A DNA stretch of 21,380 nucleotides from Plakobranchus ocellatus. Taxonomy: Eukaryota; Mollusca; Gastropoda; Plakobranchidae. The DNA is taken from assembly GCA_019648995.1 (NCBI GenBank), contig BLXT01000641.1:1162104-1183483 (forward strand), given 5' to 3'. Every line of letters starts with the position of its first letter. Position 1 is the stretch's first letter. The notes under the pieces were generated by a model, which was given only the letters and a program-made list of their open reading frames with translations, was not told the DNA's origin and searched no databases. Positions 20,155 through 21,380 of this stretch are shown here, one piece after another. The position numbers were made by a program, and so were the translations under genes.

Positions 20155-21308
20155 TTTCACTAGTAACTAAAATTTTATTCTCGGGTCCTTTGAAAACAAT
20201 TCAACAAAATTAATAACCTAAATTATATAAAAATCTATGCCTCTAATTTCTTGGTCTAGATCTCTTGACTGCAGTATTTCAATATCGACTTGTATGCCTT
20301 CATAGATTGCGTGATCAACAAAGTTTTTTTTTTTCTCTCAGTTGGATGACCTAACAACAGTGTACGAATCTCGTGCTGCCTGAACTATCTGCACAGTAGT
20401 TGGGAAAGCACATAATGTTGGTCTATTGCTTATTTGGATGTCTTATCAGAATACTTCAGGCTTAGAGGTTTTGGTCCCTATTATACTAAAGGATCGAGCA
20501 TCGACCGGCTGGTAAAGTTCACAGGTCAAGGATTTTTGTCTGAGGTAAAGGCCAGCAAATTAATATTGTGTTTATCATAAGACGTAAATAAATGTATGGC
20601 CCTCTGTGTGGTTTGCCTAATTAGCGTTAGGCTATTCTGCAAAGAACTTGTGGTAGTGGTTTGTTTTAAAACACATCTGAACTATGTCACAAAGAAATAT
20701 TATATCTATAATTTGGCCATTAGACGATACTTTAAGGCGAACTAAACAAAGAGTGATACATTTGCGGAAGTACGGGCACCTTAGTGATTATTTGTAAACA
20801 ATATGGCGTAGACTCAGATCTAAATCTAGACTATTTATGTTTTATGTTCTTTTCGAGAAAAAAAATAAGATAATATTTAATGTGGCCATAGCAGAGTGAG
20901 GCACTTTGTATCTTCTCTGCATCCCTCCATCTCGGTGAAGGTGAATACAAGTACCAATTTATTTTAAAGGGCAGTCATTTTGATTCTATGTTGGTAAAGG
21001 CAATGTGCCAATGAGCAAGATCAGCACTTAGAAAGCACTGCAAACAATAAAGAAAATTCGATCCAAACTTTAATGTTTGTAGCATAGAAAAACAGTTGTT
21101 AACTACGAGTTTTATATCACGGCACTTACAAAGTAAAACAAAAGCGAATTAATTCAAAGGATTTGTAAGAATTTAAGCTAAGAAAAATAGTAAGATATTA
21201 CGTTTACGAACCACTAGGCCTACAGCAAATACAAAATATGTAAACTAAAAGAAACATTCTATAATGCATAAAGGTGCTGAGAATAGTTATAATAATGATG
21301 ATGGTGAT
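20155..21308. other. HYI upstream region and presumed promoter
   Basis: No conserved coding exon is seen on either strand. Immediately upstream of the HYI start is a short 5' leader; an AG at 20172-20171 (- strand) could be a 5' UTR splice acceptor, but this is unproven. A small CpG-containing patch at 20735-20810 carries promoter-like words. TAGATCT/TCTAGAC words occur at 20814-20832. Confidence 0.4.
20764..20808. promoter_or_regulatory. Possible TATA-less promoter words (ETS-like and YY1-like)
   Basis: GCGGAAGT at 20764-20771 resembles an ETS/GABP site. CAATATGGCG at 20799-20808 resembles the YY1 core (AANATGGCG). Such pairs are common at housekeeping promoters. They lie about 610-650 bp upstream of the HYI ATG and are listed as candidates only. 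Confidence 0.25.
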
Positions 21309-21310
21309 TC

Positions 21311-21332
21311 TACTCTACTACTACTACTACTG

Positions 21333-21380
<48 letters not shown>
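21311..21380. repeat. (CTA)n trinucleotide microsatellite, runs off the right edge
   Basis: Nearly pure CTA/TAC/ACT repeat with a single TGC interruption near 21331-21333 and a CTCTA break at its left border. It continues to the last base of the window, so the full length is unknown. Confidence 0.95.

Noticed and set aside
20155..20160. HYI start at GTG 20160 (MKMSLKF)
   Set aside because: GTG is not a normal eukaryotic nuclear start. ATG at 20154 has A at -3, and the family begins with about this length before the first strand.
1..21380. CRISPR array, prokaryotic operon or novel multi-gene system
   Set aside because: The window is spliced animal DNA. No regular spaced repeats, ribosome-binding sites or extra conserved frames were found beyond IFT74, HYI and mobile-element remains.

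Overview
This is animal (metazoan) nuclear DNA, about two-thirds A+T. It has two intron-rich protein genes arranged tail to tail and a scatter of mobile-element remains in their introns. The coding exons read as bilaterian orthologues of known genes. Many TAGATCT/TAGGCCTA-type words, tRNA-derived SINE heads and an LTR remnant make a mollusc, probably a gastropod, the most likely source. That is a judgement from familiarity and not a proof. One unresolved N pair inside a C homopolymer shows this is draft assembly.

Layout. From the left edge to about 12.9 kb lies the 3' three-quarters of IFT74 (intraflagellar transport protein 74) on the + strand. Sixteen coding exons give 463 complete codons and end in TGA at 12443-12445; the 5' exons, about 135 residues by comparison with the human protein, lie left of the window. 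From 14671 to 20154 lies a complete hydroxypyruvate isomerase (HYI) gene on the - strand, with eight coding exons and 269 residues. All splice junctions chosen are GT-AG and keep frame. The 2.2 kb between the two stop codons holds both 3' UTRs and no third gene. To the right of HYI are its presumed promoter and, at the window edge, a (CTA)n microsatellite.

Intron contents. IFT74 intron 10 (numbered within the window) contains a 678-bp solo LTR with TG...CA ends, a perfect 5-bp target duplication, a TATA box and a poly(A) signal. Intron 12 contains a decayed Tc1/mariner-type transposase relic. Introns 9 and 15 share a diverged dispersed repeat. HYI intron 4 holds two SINE-like tRNA heads in opposite orientation, and HYI intron 3 a 59-bp tandem duplication.

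The most interesting signal is that the last IFT74 intron has both diagnostic signals of a U12-type (minor-spliceosome) intron: a GTATCCTTT donor, and a TTCCTTGAC branch site 15 nt before the acceptor. The two genes have unrelated jobs (ciliary transport and small-molecule isomerisation). They are neighbours, not a pathway. I found no sign of a new multi-gene system here.
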